64,000 nt of DNA from Bedellia somnulentella. Lineage: Eukaryota; Arthropoda; Insecta; Lepidoptera; Bedelliidae. Below, in pieces: positions 27,169-40,310 of this stretch; position 1 is the stretch's first letter; every line of letters begins with the position of its first letter. The stretch covers positions 4,989,608 through 5,053,607 of the forward strand of contig OY755191.1 in the NCBI GenBank assembly GCA_963576735.1, written 5' to 3'. The notes beneath the pieces are model-generated. The model ran no database searches and was not told where the DNA came from. It saw only the letters and a program-made list of their open reading frames with translations. The position numbers were made by a program, and so were the translations under genes.

Positions 27169-29570
27169 AGTTAGTATTTTGTAGATTTAATAGATGTGCC
27201 AAATACCCTTTTCAGTATCCTTGACCTCAGAAAAATCTAGTTTTACCTACAAGCATTGGATACGAGACTAAAACAAGAAATGATTAATCAACAAGCCAAC
27301 AATTTGTACAGGTACATAAAACTTTATTACAAGAATGTGCAGCGGACCATATCTATCATTTCTATGATTGTGTTAATGTAGGTTGAAGGTAGTTCTTCGG
27401 TACCTCGGAAACAATGCTCGTTTTTAGTTTAAGCATGTTGTAACACTGACTGAACGAATTGTAGTGATGAATGCCTTATTTCGGATAGAAAACAATAAAA
27501 GTACCAAAAAGGTCAATGTTCCAATGTCGGCCGAAACAAAGAACCATATATGGTACCTTATACTATGGGAACGAGTAGCGAAACGAATTCGATATGTAAT
27601 AAAATATCGAATTTCCTCTGAGATTTACATTGAACGGAACATGCAGCTGTACAAATGCGCGTCAAGGCTGCAACACGTCGTGACCATTAGCCGCTGCAAC
27701 CGACTGACGAAAACATCGTTCGAAATCGAATCGTGACATAAACTGTTCGTATCACCACAATCGATCAACAGAAGTCATTCGGAACCTTTACCCCTAAAGC
27801 GCACATTGCCGGGATCAAACTAACTGTAATTAATCATCACCCCTATACACTATTCGATTTGCAATACATTTTACTCATAAAATAGATATAGTTCCGTCAT
27901 GCTATAAATCTTTTCGAAAAGTGTTCGATAAGTGAAATTTATTACCTCTTTAAAACGTTTAGTGCCATCGGTAATTGATAGTGTTGAAGATTACAAAATA
28001 GCTGGCTGATCTTACCTGAAACAAAGGAATTAAAAAGTTTGTTAAGAAACATAATTTGTCTTAGCTATTAGAAATGATGTAGAATAATAGTCAATTAGTT
28101 CTCCATTCACACACGAGTGTTAATGACCAAATTATAGATATGAGTTCATAAACACGTAATAAATCTTCTGGGGAATAAATAACTTTCATCGCACTGGTAG
28201 CTCAAAGCGGATTAACTTTCCTCTTATGAGTAATTGGCAAACACAACACATCATATTATAAACTACATATAGAGCGATGAGCAGCGCTCAGCAACTAATT
28301 TTAAAATCTATACTTAGATAATTATTAAGGCAGAAAGTAACAGCAGTTAGAACACATAAAAACTGTTTAATAATATGGTCTACTCCGCCAGATCCCAGAT
28401 AATGATTATCTGAAATAGTTTTAGACAACGTATTCCTATGAAACATACGCTTAATTAATGGGTAGCGAAAACTCAATTTATCATGTACACGTTTAAAAGT
28501 ATAACTTTGCAGAGAAAGAGCTATTGGTAGGTAGAGCATTTTGATGGGTTAGAATATATATTACAAGAAAGAACATACATTAAAAAATAGCATGCTTAAT
28601 ATTTGGACCCAATCAGACAAAACCAGGAATGTTTGCTAATATTTAGACAAATCCTTGCTTCACAATTCTGGTGGTTACATCTCCAATAGCACTAATACTC
28701 AAGTCGACTATGTTTAATGGACACTTCATATCGGTTGGTTATTGGCAAATATTTGGTATGAAATGTATGTAAATCTGTTGATCCCAGTAACGGGAAAAAC
28801 TACTCCAATATATTACAAGTATTGACTGAAGTTCGCAAAAAAGGCACACGGTCTTCCAAATGACTTCGTAACTTGAGGCACTTTATTAATGAATTTCGGT
28901 TTTTTGCATTGTTCCGTGCTATCTGAGGGTCGACGACCCCGCTATAGCCACCTTGCCATGTTGCCATGGTAAAAAATAAATGGCTAAATAAATCGATTAC
29001 ATCACCAAGCCCAGTGTTATTGCTATGGTCATCTTGCTCACGATGATTTTATACTGAGATCATATCTGCTTGTAAACCGTTTAGCTGGCTATGCGGAATT
29101 TGAATTCTTGGGCATTGTTAAGTATACTTATATTATACAGTCTATAGTTAGTGGTTTATGAGCTATTTTGAAAATTGTTTTACTGTTACTGTTGATATTA
29201 GGGGCACGATAGTTACGAGTTGATTGTAAAATGGTTAAACTTAAGTGGCGAAATGTATTAAGGTACTACCAAATGACATCAATCGATTGTAAAAGTACTC
29301 CTGATAATCTTGGTCTGATGATAAGGTACGTTGTATTCTTGTTTGCGGGTCTCTTGAAACCTGTTGTCATTATTTCAATACTATTTAATGAAAGCAATAC
29401 TTGAACTGATAACTTTCACATCAAGTAAAATATGTAAATCAAGATGATTGAGGATATTCCTGATTGAGTTTTCCAAAAGGAGATTTTAATCACTTATTTT
29501 ACACAGAACAATATAAAGAACACGAGCCATTCAACAACAAGGAAAGTTATGACATTTCTCATTAAATACG
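27169..29570. other. Region with no recognisable gene
   Basis: Contains a 90-codon plus-strand frame (27464-27736) that is less AT-rich than its neighbours but shows no motif I recognise. An 83-codon minus frame lies at 28288-28539. Neither is called as a gene. Confidence 0.4.
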
Positions 29571-29722
29571 TTGGGCGATTCGGTTGGGGATCCATTAATA
29601 ACGAAACTTAATTTCTACCATCTCGTCCCCTATCAACTTCCAAATGTGGCTGAGGAGTTTCTAGCTCTTCTATCCCTTTTTGGGATTTATGCCCGTGAGT
29701 ATATAAAGTATGTGTATGTAAT
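29571..29722 (+). mobile_element. Family B short retroelement, copy 5 (5' truncated)
   Basis: Begins within the family at GGGCGATTCGGTTGGGGATC and continues TTTCTACCATCTCGTCCCC, TCAACTTCCAAATGTGGCTG and AGGAGTTTCTAGCTC to GGGATTTATGCCCGTGAGTA and a degenerate GTATGTGTATGT tail. Confidence 0.8.
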
Positions 29723-30111
29723 TAAATCATGGCTTAAGGTTTAGCTGTATAGTAATATCAATTATATTATGATTAATTACACCAGATATATAGATAGATA
29801 AAAATATGGTGAAATCATGGGAGTGAGACTTAAAATCGTTTGATTAAACAAATCAATCAAAGATCGACAGAAGCTGTGATATGCGTCTAATGTGATGTAG
29901 GAGGCAGTGGTTCCAGTATGTAAATTAATCACATAATTACTTTCATGATTAAGGCTTCACGTTCGAAGTTTCTTTACGCATAGGAAGTCAAACATTAGTT
30001 AGTGTAATGGAGGATAGGGTCAAGAGGTAATATAGAAACGTGCCATGAGAAAACTTAAAATATTGTTTTGCATACGAGATACGCATATAAGATGAGAAAT
30101 TACTCAAACTC

Positions 30112-30350
30112 AAACGTTCACGCCGTATATCCCCGGAGGGGTTGGCAGAGGTACTAATATTTCTGAACGTCACGTGACATTGTCACCTGGTGTTGAGGAT
30201 ACCCATGTTTTGCTTGGGCAGTGTACTCACGTGATTAGGCATGCCGTTTTGTACAATTACACTGTCACATGACAAAGTACAACTTAGCCATGTGGTTTTC
30301 TTCACGACGTTTTCCCTCACCTTAAAAATCATGATAAATTAACCACATAT
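30112..30350 (-). mobile_element. Family A SINE, copy 3 (5' truncated)
   Basis: In reverse complement it runs from ATATGTGGTTAATTTATCAT through the conserved GGTGAGGGAAAAC block to CTCTGCCAACCCC and GGCGTGAACGTTT. The tRNA-like head and the first ~115 bp are missing, as expected for incomplete reverse transcription. Several substitutions show that it is older than the copies at 20135 and 36786. Confidence 0.85.
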
Positions 30351-33300
30351 ATTTAATTAAATGTTAATGTTTTTTAAAAATATTTTTGCTGCAAAAAACT
30401 CTATATTTAGCAAGTATTTAATATAATTTTACCAATAAGTTTTATATACATTAGTTGCCATTACAATAACATTAAACAAAATACAGTAGTAGTTCAAGTT
30501 TGGATGTAATTTATCATATCAAGTTATGTAATTTAAATGTTTTATTCTGAGTATCGTGCAAAAAATATATAATGAAAACGATCATATAAAAAAGTACTAT
30601 TATCAAACCAGCTGCAAAACATTCTCATCCCCAAAATTTATAAGTTCCGAATAGATTCATTTCTCTTATTACGTAATTGATTATAGAAATTAAAATAACA
30701 TTCTTCAAGTTTGACATGGTCATCACCCTTAATAAAATAAACGGAACAGTTTTTTTGTTATACCCGAACCATCACGAAAATTATCTAATATGTAATGGAT
30801 GATAAAGCAGAATTTATTGCCAAATTTCATTGAGTGCTTTATGTAACTTTTATAACAATATCATGAGCACTTAAGCGCAACTTGAGTGACGGCGAAGGTT
30901 GTTAGAGAAATTAAAACTGTACTAACATTTAGCAGACAATAAAATTGGAAAATATTTTCCCATATTATTAAAAATTACTACTCCAATAGTTCCGAATCTT
31001 TTTGCAATTAAGTATAACATTATTATTAACCTTAGGCTTGTTACATACCTTGATTTTTAAAAACGGCAAAGAAGCGGTTGTTGTAACAAAATGGGTTGAC
31101 ATATTTACAAGAAAGGGTTTGCAAAGCCCGATAGATATTGACTGTAAGACGGATATCAGAATCTTGCAGAATGAAAGAAGATAGTGTATTTGATTCAGAT
31201 AACATCAGATAAAACTTAGAGCAGCACGAATATATGGTTTAAGAAATGTTCTAAGAAATTTTACTAGTTGCAAAACTAATAGTTCAATCAAAGACACATT
31301 GCCTCACTATGTATGTCTTCCGAGTCAAAACTGATAAGCGTAATATAGAAAGGTAATTTGATTGATATGATAAATCATTCTTACTCAACAGTTATCTTAA
31401 ACTAACTATGAATGTGATGAACGTCACATACACATATCACACAATTATTGCTGGAAAGTATTTAAAAAAAAAAGTTTTTTCTTTAGACTTTAATACGAAT
31501 AGAATTAGTACGCGGGGTTTTTCATAAATGCTTGATAATACAACAAGTTTTAAATTGAAGGTGTGATGATATTAAGAGTCATCATATCATAAATATATAC
31601 CAAATCGTAGCGCAAACTTATTTCCCAGGGAAATTCAAAAGTGACATCACATGTATCCTCAACATGTATCGTATAATAAATTTAAAAAGTAGTCGTGTAT
31701 AATAAAAAAACAGCACCCGATTACAAAAGTAGTTGCTTGCTACCATCAAGAAGGTTGCCATGGAGTGCATGATTACCATCAAGTAATTACAATTTGGTAC
31801 TTTCTCTCGACAACACATGTCTGTCTTACGCCTGTCCATGTCGTTTAAGATGTTAAAAACTGTATAGATAGATGATCTCAAATTACATAATCTAATAGGT
31901 TTGATATGAATAGGTGAAATGTTAATATGAACAGATCGCTTTTGTAATCTTTTGCAGCGCTGTCAGTCATTTTTACTAGTATTCCGAGATTTGTTTTGTT
32001 CGCATAAGGCCCAGAACGAACGGGGAAACGAAACTGCATAGTTACTTTTGAGTTGCTGCATAACATAATCATACTATACCTATATGCATTGTTTTATAAG
32101 GGTATAGTTTGAAACGTAACATTTCTAGTTATCCAGTAAAAAGCATCTAAATCCATAAAATTAGTGACTTTGATCACATAATTATTTGGCTAAATACTTA
32201 AACAATATAATTTATCCAAACTCATATATTGCAATCACGTGCAGGGGTCGTACAGGGTGGCTAATGGTTTTGAATTGCAGTAAAAGATGTCACTGCTAAT
32301 GCATCTCATAATAATCAATATTAAACCAACTTTTAGCGTAAACATTTCAAATCCTTCGGGTACACCGAGTAAAAATTAATAACGAAAACCCTTTTGCCAA
32401 AAATTCTAACAGTTCACAACAAATTACACGAATGATTTGGTAGGCATTAATAAAATGGTGTAACAAGTCACGATAAAACGTTTAGTGAATGAAAATAGTT
32501 GTGAATATACAAGACTATAATCACTGAACCATATGACATAACACATTGAAATTCAAGTCGACACCTCGGAAGAGTTTTTACGAAATTACCTGTTCCGTAG
32601 TCACGATTGAGTCATTATTGACAATACAATGCACAAACCATCATTTATAAAAAAAGCTGGACAGCCTTTAATAAAAATAATATGTTTAAAAAGATTTTGA
32701 TAGTGCAATCACGACCCTAAGTGTATACAATGAGAAACTATCGATACATTAATAAGGTTGTTAGCACATCCGGAGCACCTGCGATGCCTTCTGCGTACGT
32801 TGAGAAGTGACTTGAAAAACCTGGTTCCGTCCATACAACCACAGAATGACTTTTAAAAGATTAATTTATTTCACCTGGTTAATAAGAAGCAGATGATTTT
32901 TATCGAAACAAATCAAGTTTGGTGCTGCTGTTTACAAAGTTACACATTTTCATATAGAATATATTATCGAAGATTTATCAGCTTCAGCTTAAAATAGCTC
33001 AACCTAGTCCCATTCTGTGGTTAAAGAAAGCAGCTAACAATCAAGGGCTTTACAAGTATATTAAGTGATGAAACAAATCTAAAGACAGTGATATTTCATG
33101 CCACCATCTTTTATTTTCTCATTAGTGCAATATTTTGGATATTAAACCATCTTTCCAGATTTGAATTCTGAATACTTCTGGTAGGTACAATAAAAAGCAT
33201 ATCAATGAAAAGACCTTGAAAATTCCGAAAAAGTATCAATGAATAAAAACCAATGAGTTCAAACAAAATGTGAGGCTGCATAATACAATACACGGGGTCA

Positions 33301-33570
33301 GTATAAAACTATTCATTCTCGTAACAAAGCATTCACGTGCTGAACATGTATACAATTAACCACTTAACATTTTGCTAGACCCTCGGTTTAAATAACCTTA
33401 ACATTTAAAACCAGCAATACAAACGTATTTGAACAAAGCTAGTCGCTTATCGAGTGATCTGGAATGCAAAACATAAATAAATACATTTCAAATGTTGTTT
33501 TGTTAGGTTGTAAGATTAGACACTACAATAAAACTGAATGCAATTTTATAAAGCTTACTAATAACTAGTA
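30351..33570. other. Region with no recognisable gene
   Basis: AT-rich; open frames of 60-87 codons (31618-31881 minus is the longest) show no recognised motif. No repeat family member seen. Confidence 0.4.
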
Positions 33571-33800
33571 ATTGCCGTGTAGAGACGGCTTAGAATGTCA
33601 CTACCCCTTTCTACCTACGGATGCCGTAAGAGGCGACTAAGGGTATTGGGGCTTTTAAAGTGATTGTTGGGCGATGTGGTTGAACCTTTATATTAAAATC
33701 TTTTCCCCACTCAACTTCTAAAAGTGGCTGAGGATTTTTTTATTCCAAAGCTCTGGCTATCCCTTCTAGGGATTTATAACCGTGAGCATGTATGTAAGTC
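33571..33800 (+). mobile_element. Family B short retroelement, copy 6 (near full length)
   Basis: ATTGCCGTGTAGAGACGGCT, AGAATGTCACTACCCCTTTC, CCGTAAGAGGCGACTAAGGG, TTGGGCGATGTGGTTG, AAAAGTGGCTGAGG, AGCTCTGGCTATCCCTTC and ATTTATAACCGTGAGCATG followed by TATGTAAG. One of the more complete copies, with the full 5' block. Confidence 0.85.
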
Positions 33801-34312
33801 AGAAATCTAAGTAGATAGAAACTCCCATAGTTACAAATAAGAGTAGGCGGAAAGAAACGTTATCAAAGAGGTTTCATCATTTAAATCACAAACAACGTTA
33901 TGCAGTGGTTCCGATAACAAAAAAGCAGAGGCGTTTTTCTCAAAAGATATCACGTACTGGTAGGTATGACCTCTAAGCATTACCAGTAGAAAGTAAGAGA
34001 TAATCTCGAAGAAATCTATGGCAATGACAATGAGTAATTTGTCAAGATATTTTCACATTCAACAACGTTTGTTCTCAAAAGTGATTTATATCGTCACCAC
34101 CTACTCGACACTTCATCAACGCCGCACATATAGTCGCTTTGTTATTTAAATGGATACTAGATGACCTTTTATTACGGCTCTGATATCTTGATCATCCATC
34201 TTTCCGAATGATGATTCGACAGACATTTCCTTGAGCAATTATCAATTTCGATTGAGCTGACATTAGGTAGCACAACGTTATGTAGTGATAAATTAATAAA
34301 CACTAGAATTAA

Positions 34313-34475
34313 CATACGTATAGTCACCCTGTTAGTTTCTATTGGGTTAGGCAGATACTTTTAGATACAACTTTTTAATATCTTTGCAGACCTTTTCAGC
34401 TTTATTTACATCTTTTCATACATGTTATTAATTTTACATGCTACGGACGATTGCTTCTTCAACATGATACTCTTT
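34313..34475 (-). mobile_element. Family C LINE 3' end, copy 3 (decayed)
   Basis: In reverse complement it contains the decayed end of the LINE frame: TAGTCACCCTGTTAGTTTCT, ATTGGGTTAGGCAGATAC, TTTGCAGACCTTTTCAGC and CATACATGTTATTAATTTTA line up with family C. Frame lost by several changes. Confidence 0.55.
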
Positions 34476-35249
34476 TACTTGTATCTCTTCTTTCCGAATT
34501 GAAGGAACTTGTTAAAATATGAATAACTATAATCAAAAATTACATTCACAACATAAAGGAACTTATAATTATATTATGTCATTTTAATAAGCTTGTACGT
34601 TTCGATGCTGATTTAAAAGTAGCTCATTTAAATTGCGGACAAGTTTGCAGTCAACTGAATGATCACTTAATTCATTGTGACAAGAGATCATTTAAATATT
34701 TCTTGGCAAATGAAAGCAAAGCGGTTTATAACAATGACAGCGAAAAAGTCGAAACTTACAGATAGTGAAAATCTACAGGCATTGTTCATATGGTAATGAC
34801 CCGACTCGTAAAGACTGAGGATTTAAATACACACTTATCTTGAGAAACTAATAAGTCTATCGAGAATAATAGATACTCCACTTGATGGAAACCCTATCGA
34901 TGTTGAAAAGGTCAGTACTGAAACAATTGTTATGCTCAAGAAAGTCCATAATCAGGAACCTATTTCCAATCTTAGCTGGTCGCAATGACGGATAATGGAA
35001 CAGATTATCAAATGTAGCCATAAAATTGTGAGAAAGCTGGTATTTGCTGTGCATGCTTTGCAGAAGACGATGTTTACGACGAAAGTTGTGAATAAACTGG
35101 TAACTTGATATTCTGTTATAAACATAACAGAGGAACACAAGTTATCTATAGTCAATGCGGTACAATTAATTCAATGAAATCTACAGGACAGAATGATATG
35201 ACGACACTTTTTTTCAGATTAATTCTGTACTTTGTGCCTCTACTATAAA

Positions 35250-35546
35250 TAAAATAAAAAACTAAATAAAATAAAAAAGTTGCTGTGTAGTGTCGGCTTA
35301 GAATAGCACTACCCCATTTCTTCCGTTGGGTGTACGTAAAAGGCGTCTAACGGTATTGGGGCTTTTAAGGGATTTTTGGGCGATGCGGTTGGAGACCCAT
35401 CACCTAGGACTTTTATTTCACCATCTATTCCCCACGCACCTTCCAAAAGTGGCTGAGGAATTTCTAATTCCTTAGCTCTGGCAACCCCTTTCTTGGGGTT
35501 TATAGCCGTGAGTATATAATGTATGTATGTAAAATAAAAAACTAAA
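35250..35546 (+). mobile_element. Family B short retroelement, copy 7, with 17-bp TSD
   Basis: The best-delimited copy. The direct repeat TAAAATAAAAAACTAAA occurs at 35250-35266 and 35530-35546, so the element is about 35267-35529. Blocks in order: TTGCTGTGTAGTGTCGGCTT, GGTGTACGTAAAAGGCGTC, GGGCGATGCGGTTGGAGACC, CCAAAAGTGGCTGAGG, CTCTGGCAACCCCTTTCTTG and TATAGCCGTGAGTATATAAT with a short GTAT tail. A TSD of this length and a 3' simple-repeat tail are typical of non-LTR-mediated insertion. GGTTGGAGACC differs from the Pol III B-box consensus at one base. Confidence 0.9.
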
Positions 35547-36772
35547 CAACAGTTGTTAAAATGTTTCACTACTCTTCAGCAATGCAATGTAATCAAATTA
35601 GGACAGTTGTGTAACAATACTCAAACTTGCTCACAAAACAATAACCAAAACAACGTCAACTAATCTAAGTAGCATGAACGTCAATCATTATCAAAATTAG
35701 AGAAAGTGACGATTTTAATATACTTGTCATTATGATAACAGCACAATGACTTTGATAGTTTTTATCAATATGAAGATAAATAGATTGCAATTGTAGAAAT
35801 CTATGATGGATAACAAACAAGCTATTTGATCGTTAAATATATGAAGGTAATGTTGAGGATTTGAAACTCACATAGGTCATAGATCAAGTAGGTTTGCGAA
35901 TCGAAATGAAATATTGCGAAGCACAAGACATATAGAAATGATTACGTATGATATTGTTGTTGATTCATAATATAAACAAACGGTCAAATAATACATGTAA
36001 TAATATATTTTTTCATAGATTAATAACATGGTACTCTAATTTTAAAGGCTCATAGATAATACTTAGTTATTATTGCTAAGGAAATATATTCAGGATATTT
36101 TATTACAATCGATCAGATGATCGATTTTAAAAGCTTTGTCACGTTCATGTTTACATTCACAACTTTATGATTGCAATAGTTGAATGTTTTATGGAAAATG
36201 CTGTGTTAATTAATTTAGTCTGAAAAAATAATTTCATATTCCCTTTTTTTATTTCAGTTGCGAAATTAGGTATCATTTGCTCGGTACGCATACTTATAAC
36301 ATATGCTAGTTCATTTATCTCTTTTCCACAAACCAATCACAAAAACAAATATGGTAATTAAAACATACCTCTAGCATACATCATAATTGCGTTACCTGCA
36401 AATGTGGCAGGTGTTGCAAAAGTAATGAAAACTGTTACATTTAACAAAACCAAAGTATTTGATAAATTGGTCTTTGCAATAAGTTGTCTTTCATTTGACC
36501 GCGTATTAACTCCGAGTCTTTCATCAACTCATGTTTGTTATGACTATGACGAATCACGCAGCCATTCAGCTTAGTATGAAGTTTTTAAACTATACACTGT
36601 TTGACTAATAATAATGGCAATAGGACTGACAACGGGTTGAAATATTAGTTTTACTGTTTTGTTGCGGCCAGTTTAAATATTTACATAGTCAGTGATTGCA
36701 AAATAGGGCTACTTTAAAAGTTTTTAATTCAACATTTTAATTTGGTCTTGGCCATTGTTTTAAATGTTATAG
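35547..36772. other. Region with no recognisable gene
   Basis: AT-rich sequence; no open frame of note and no repeat family member. Confidence 0.4.
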
Positions 36773-37167
36773 ATGCCTGGAAATAGCAACCGTGATAGCC
36801 CAGTGGGTAGAACACTCGGTTATCGTGCAAACGACTAGTGTTCAAATCCTGGGTCGGGCCTACACCAATTTGTCTTTTCTAAAGACATATGTGTGGTTAA
36901 TTTATCATGGTTGTTAACGGTGAGGGAAAACATCGTGAGGAAACCCACATGGCTGAGTTGTAGTTAGTCATGTGACAGTGTATTCGTACAAAACGGCGAT
37001 AGGCCTGCCCCCTATCACGTGAGTACACTGTCCATGCAAAACGTGGGTACTCTGAACACCAGGTGACAAAGTCACGTGATGTTCAGAAGTATTAGTACCT
37101 CTGCCAACCCTTTCGGGGATATTCGGCGTGAACGTTTATGTTTATGTTATGTATATGCCTGGAAATA
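36773..37167 (+). mobile_element. Family A tRNA-derived SINE, copy 4 (full length, with TSD)
   Basis: The 13-bp duplication ATGCCTGGAAATA lies at 36773-36785 and 37155-37167, giving a 369-bp element at 36786-37154. TAGCCCAGTGG is an excellent A-box match, with GTGTTCAAATCC as B box. By eye it differs from copy 1 (20135) at only about seven positions, apart from one extra tail unit. Different target-site duplications show that the two are independent insertions rather than a segmental duplication. Confidence 0.93.
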
Positions 37168-37881
37168 TGTCACAATATGACTGTTCGTAAACATGCCTTG
37201 CTTTATCTTAATCATCAAATTTCAGAATATCACGCTGAATCTGATATAGCAATGAAATCCTTTCAAGCCATGTAACAGATATACAACGAAACTAACCACA
37301 CACGATCTATATGGGACACACTGTGACATGGCAAGTGATTCGTAGTAGGTTCTACTTTCTCCCAACCGTGTAAGATAATATAGGGTATTGAATATTGAAT
37401 GATACAACACCGTGTGTATCGGCGAAAGTGCTAGCTTTGTTCCTGTGCAGTAAATATAGTAATCGATGTTCAGTTTTCAGATAACACATTGATTATGGAA
37501 ATTCTTATCTTACTTACGCCTTTATTGGCAAAACGATTTTATAAATTCATAAATCACAACAGAATAAAGGTCATACCAAAAAACTGCGAATATTAAAAAA
37601 AAGGAAAGGTTTGCGCCTTTCTTGTACAAATACAGTCCAGGAAGTTGGTAGTTTAATAAGCTTGAAGAATTTGTCACTAATCATATTCAATAATTCATGC
37701 TCGTTTGCTCACTGCAACGATGGACGTTGAGATACAGATATGATAAAAGAAAAAAATAAAATCTGAAAAAAAGGTATAAAATTTGCTGTCCTGTTTTTTA
37801 TATCAAATTATACACTTAATATGTAAATGAAAACAGTTTACATTTAAACATGTCAATAAAATCATTCTAAATTTTAATTTA

Positions 37882-38824
37882 TCTATACTTATAATAAATC
37901 TGTAGAGAGGTCAATTCTGTACATGAAATATATTTTCAAAATAACTATCAAGTGGTGATTAGGGATCGATACTGATGCCAAAAATGCAATCAGTAAAATT
38001 TTTGTCTGTCTGTCTGTCGGTTTGTATGTTCCTTATGGAAACAAAAACTACTCGACGGATTTTAACGAAACTTGGTACAATTATTTTCCAAACTCCTGCG
38101 CAGGTTTTTGTATACTTTCCAGCAGAGTAGTAAAGGGGAATTTTGGGAAAATTTGGGAAAACGGGGGAAATTACTCCATTTTTTAAGCTTCCGTCGCGTG
38201 TGCAGCCTTAGTGGTTATAGTAACATAGAAATCATGTATGACGGAAATATTCTTCATAAAATTATCTAAAAAAAAAATCTCAACAGTTTATGTCTATCTT
38301 TTACGGTTGACTCACAATAACACGTGTAATTCCTGATAGCTTAGCAGTTCGGAACATTCTGATTATATTTGTTTACTCTTACGTTTGTAAACCTCTCACT
38401 CATCCCTAATTTAAAAAAGGTAACATTATTACCTATTCAATAAAAAAAAATCATAGAAATCAGTAGAGAAACACCGAAATTATACATAAAATAAGCCATC
38501 GCACCCGTGACCAAAACCGAATCGTTACTAATTTACATATAACATACTAGATGGCGCCAGTAGTTGCATCCTACAACACGTAATTATTTATTTTTTAGAT
38601 TGTTATAAATACTTCATAGCGTTTTATTCTAAAATTTGCTATTAAACGGAAATACATTAAAGCGCATTAAAAATCACCAAACTACACTGTTTAGGGAGTG
38701 CTATAAATTTAATAAATTGAAAACATTGCGCTGAATTTCACAATGCTTGAGCAGTGACTAACGAAAGAAACCTCAGATATTTAAAAAACAACGCTACCCG
38801 TGCGAAGCTGGGACGATCCACTAG
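37882..38824 (+). mobile_element. Non-autonomous Helitron, copy 1 (943 bp)
   Basis: The 5' end is TCTATACTTATAATAAATCT preceded by A (37881). The 3' end is GGGACGATCCACTAG followed by T (38825). TC at the 5' end, CTAG (CTRR) at the 3' end, insertion between A and T, and no target duplication are the Helitron hallmarks. Near the 3' end CTACCCGTGCGAAGCTGGGA can form a short stem, as expected for Helitron termini. A TCTGTCTGTCTG tract lies near 38003. The open frame at 38072-38269 is not conserved coding sequence; no Rep/helicase is present, so the element is non-autonomous. Confidence 0.9.
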
Positions 38825-39890
38825 TTCTAAATAATTTAATCCGTGTGAGGATAATACCCATACAAACAACTTCAAAGTACCCAGCACTTTGTTCACACTT
38901 AAAACCTGATATGAGTTTAACAATAGCTTCTTTAGAAAGCCGTGTGTGGTCCAGTACTGAGAACTATCATAACTATGAATGAGCTTTATTTGGTCATCCT
39001 AAACCTTATTTAGGTTTATTAATTTGAAGAGTATTTTTATCTGAGATATGGTGTTTGATATGAAATTTAGAAAAACACTATTGCAAATTTTTTTGCTACA
39101 GTTTTCATGTGTTTACTTCGAAGGTCACCAATGACTATCTATACCATTCATAGATCTAAGCAAAAATAGGATTTTAGGTAAACAAATAGTGTTTTCAATA
39201 CCGCAGCATTGATTTCCCAAGTAAGCGTTTATTTAAAACAGATATCGGAATTAATAAACTTGGATATGGACATCCATACAAAAATTAGTATTCGTAGCTA
39301 CATAATCAGCACCAAGAACATAGAAGCATACGCTAAAACTGATATCGGGATCCAAAGCTGGACCTCGAGTCTGAATTAAATTTAGCAGTATTCCTATTCA
39401 AATAATCAATATCAAGAACATGGCTAAACCCTGAATGAGTAGACAACAGTGAAAAATGAATTTGGACACGATCCAACGACCTTGTGATTTTTTATAAAAC
39501 GAGTACTAAAAATCATTTTCAAACATACAATTTATAATTCAAAGTGCCCCACATATAAACGATGATGAGTCGATGTAACATATTGGTTAACTTCTTACAA
39601 AAGAGTAATTTAGATGATGAGCGAACATATTTACGCCGTTACATATTTGGGCAGAACTATGGTTATTAGGAAAATTGCGTAGCCAATGTAGATCTATTAA
39701 TTTCAACATGTGCGAAGGCTTTTGAAATGGCTAGTAGGATTAAAAAGTAAATGAATACTTAAAGAAAAGAACACATAAAACCAAAGTAAATTTGGGCTAG
39801 TTGCATAAAATATATAACAAATACCTAGTATATAAATAAACGTGCTCATTTTATTTCTAAACGTTGAGAGAAAGAGATTCTATTATATAT
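38825..39890. other. Region with no recognisable gene
   Basis: AT-rich, nothing recognised, apart from TCTATTATATAT at 39879-39890, which is repeated after the next SINE. Confidence 0.4.
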
Positions 39891-40310
39891 GATAGTATTT
39901 ATTATCTATTATGATGATAGATTAGACGACATGATAGTCCAGTGGGTAGAACACCCGCCCGAAAACAGAAGGGCGTGAGTTCCAATCCTAGGTCGGGCCT
40001 ACACCAAAGTACTACTGTCTTTTCTAAAGTCATATGTGTGGTTAATTTATCATGGTTGTTAACGGTGAGGGAAAACATCGTGAGGAAACCCACATGGCTG
40101 AGTTGTACTTAGTCATGTGACAGTGTATTCATACAAAACGGCGATAGGCCTGCCCCCTATCACGTGAGTACACTGTGTAAGCAAAACGTGGGTACCTTCT
40201 CTGGACACTAGATGGCACTGCCATGTGAGTTCAGAAGTATTGGTACCTCTGCCAACCCCTTCGGGGATAAACGGCGTGAACGTTTATGTTATGTTATGTC
40301 TATTATATAT
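39891..40310 (+). mobile_element. Family A SINE, copy 5 (variant head, possible 5' extension)
   Basis: The recognisable SINE runs from about 39926 (CGACATGATAGTCCAGTGGG) to 40299. Its head differs from copies 1 and 4: CACCCGCCCGAAAACAGAAG, then GGGCGTGAGTTCCAATCC. The region before the 3' end also differs (TTCTCTGGACACTAGATGGC). Copy 6 at 47110 shares both features, so these form a second subfamily. The 12-bp repeat TCTATTATATAT occurs at 39879-39890 and 40299-40310; if it is the target duplication, 35 extra bases precede the tRNA-like head. Confidence 0.88.

Noticed and set aside
35309..35569. 86-codon minus-strand open frame
   Set aside because: Antisense reading of a family B element and its flank; other B copies do not keep it open.
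38072..38269. 65-codon open frame
   Set aside because: Lies entirely inside the non-autonomous Helitron; the corresponding frame is broken in the second copy, so it is not coding.
39902..40093. Similar 63- and 90-codon minus-strand frames here and at 47001-47273
   Set aside because: The apparent protein similarity comes only from both being antisense to SINE A copies of the same subfamily.
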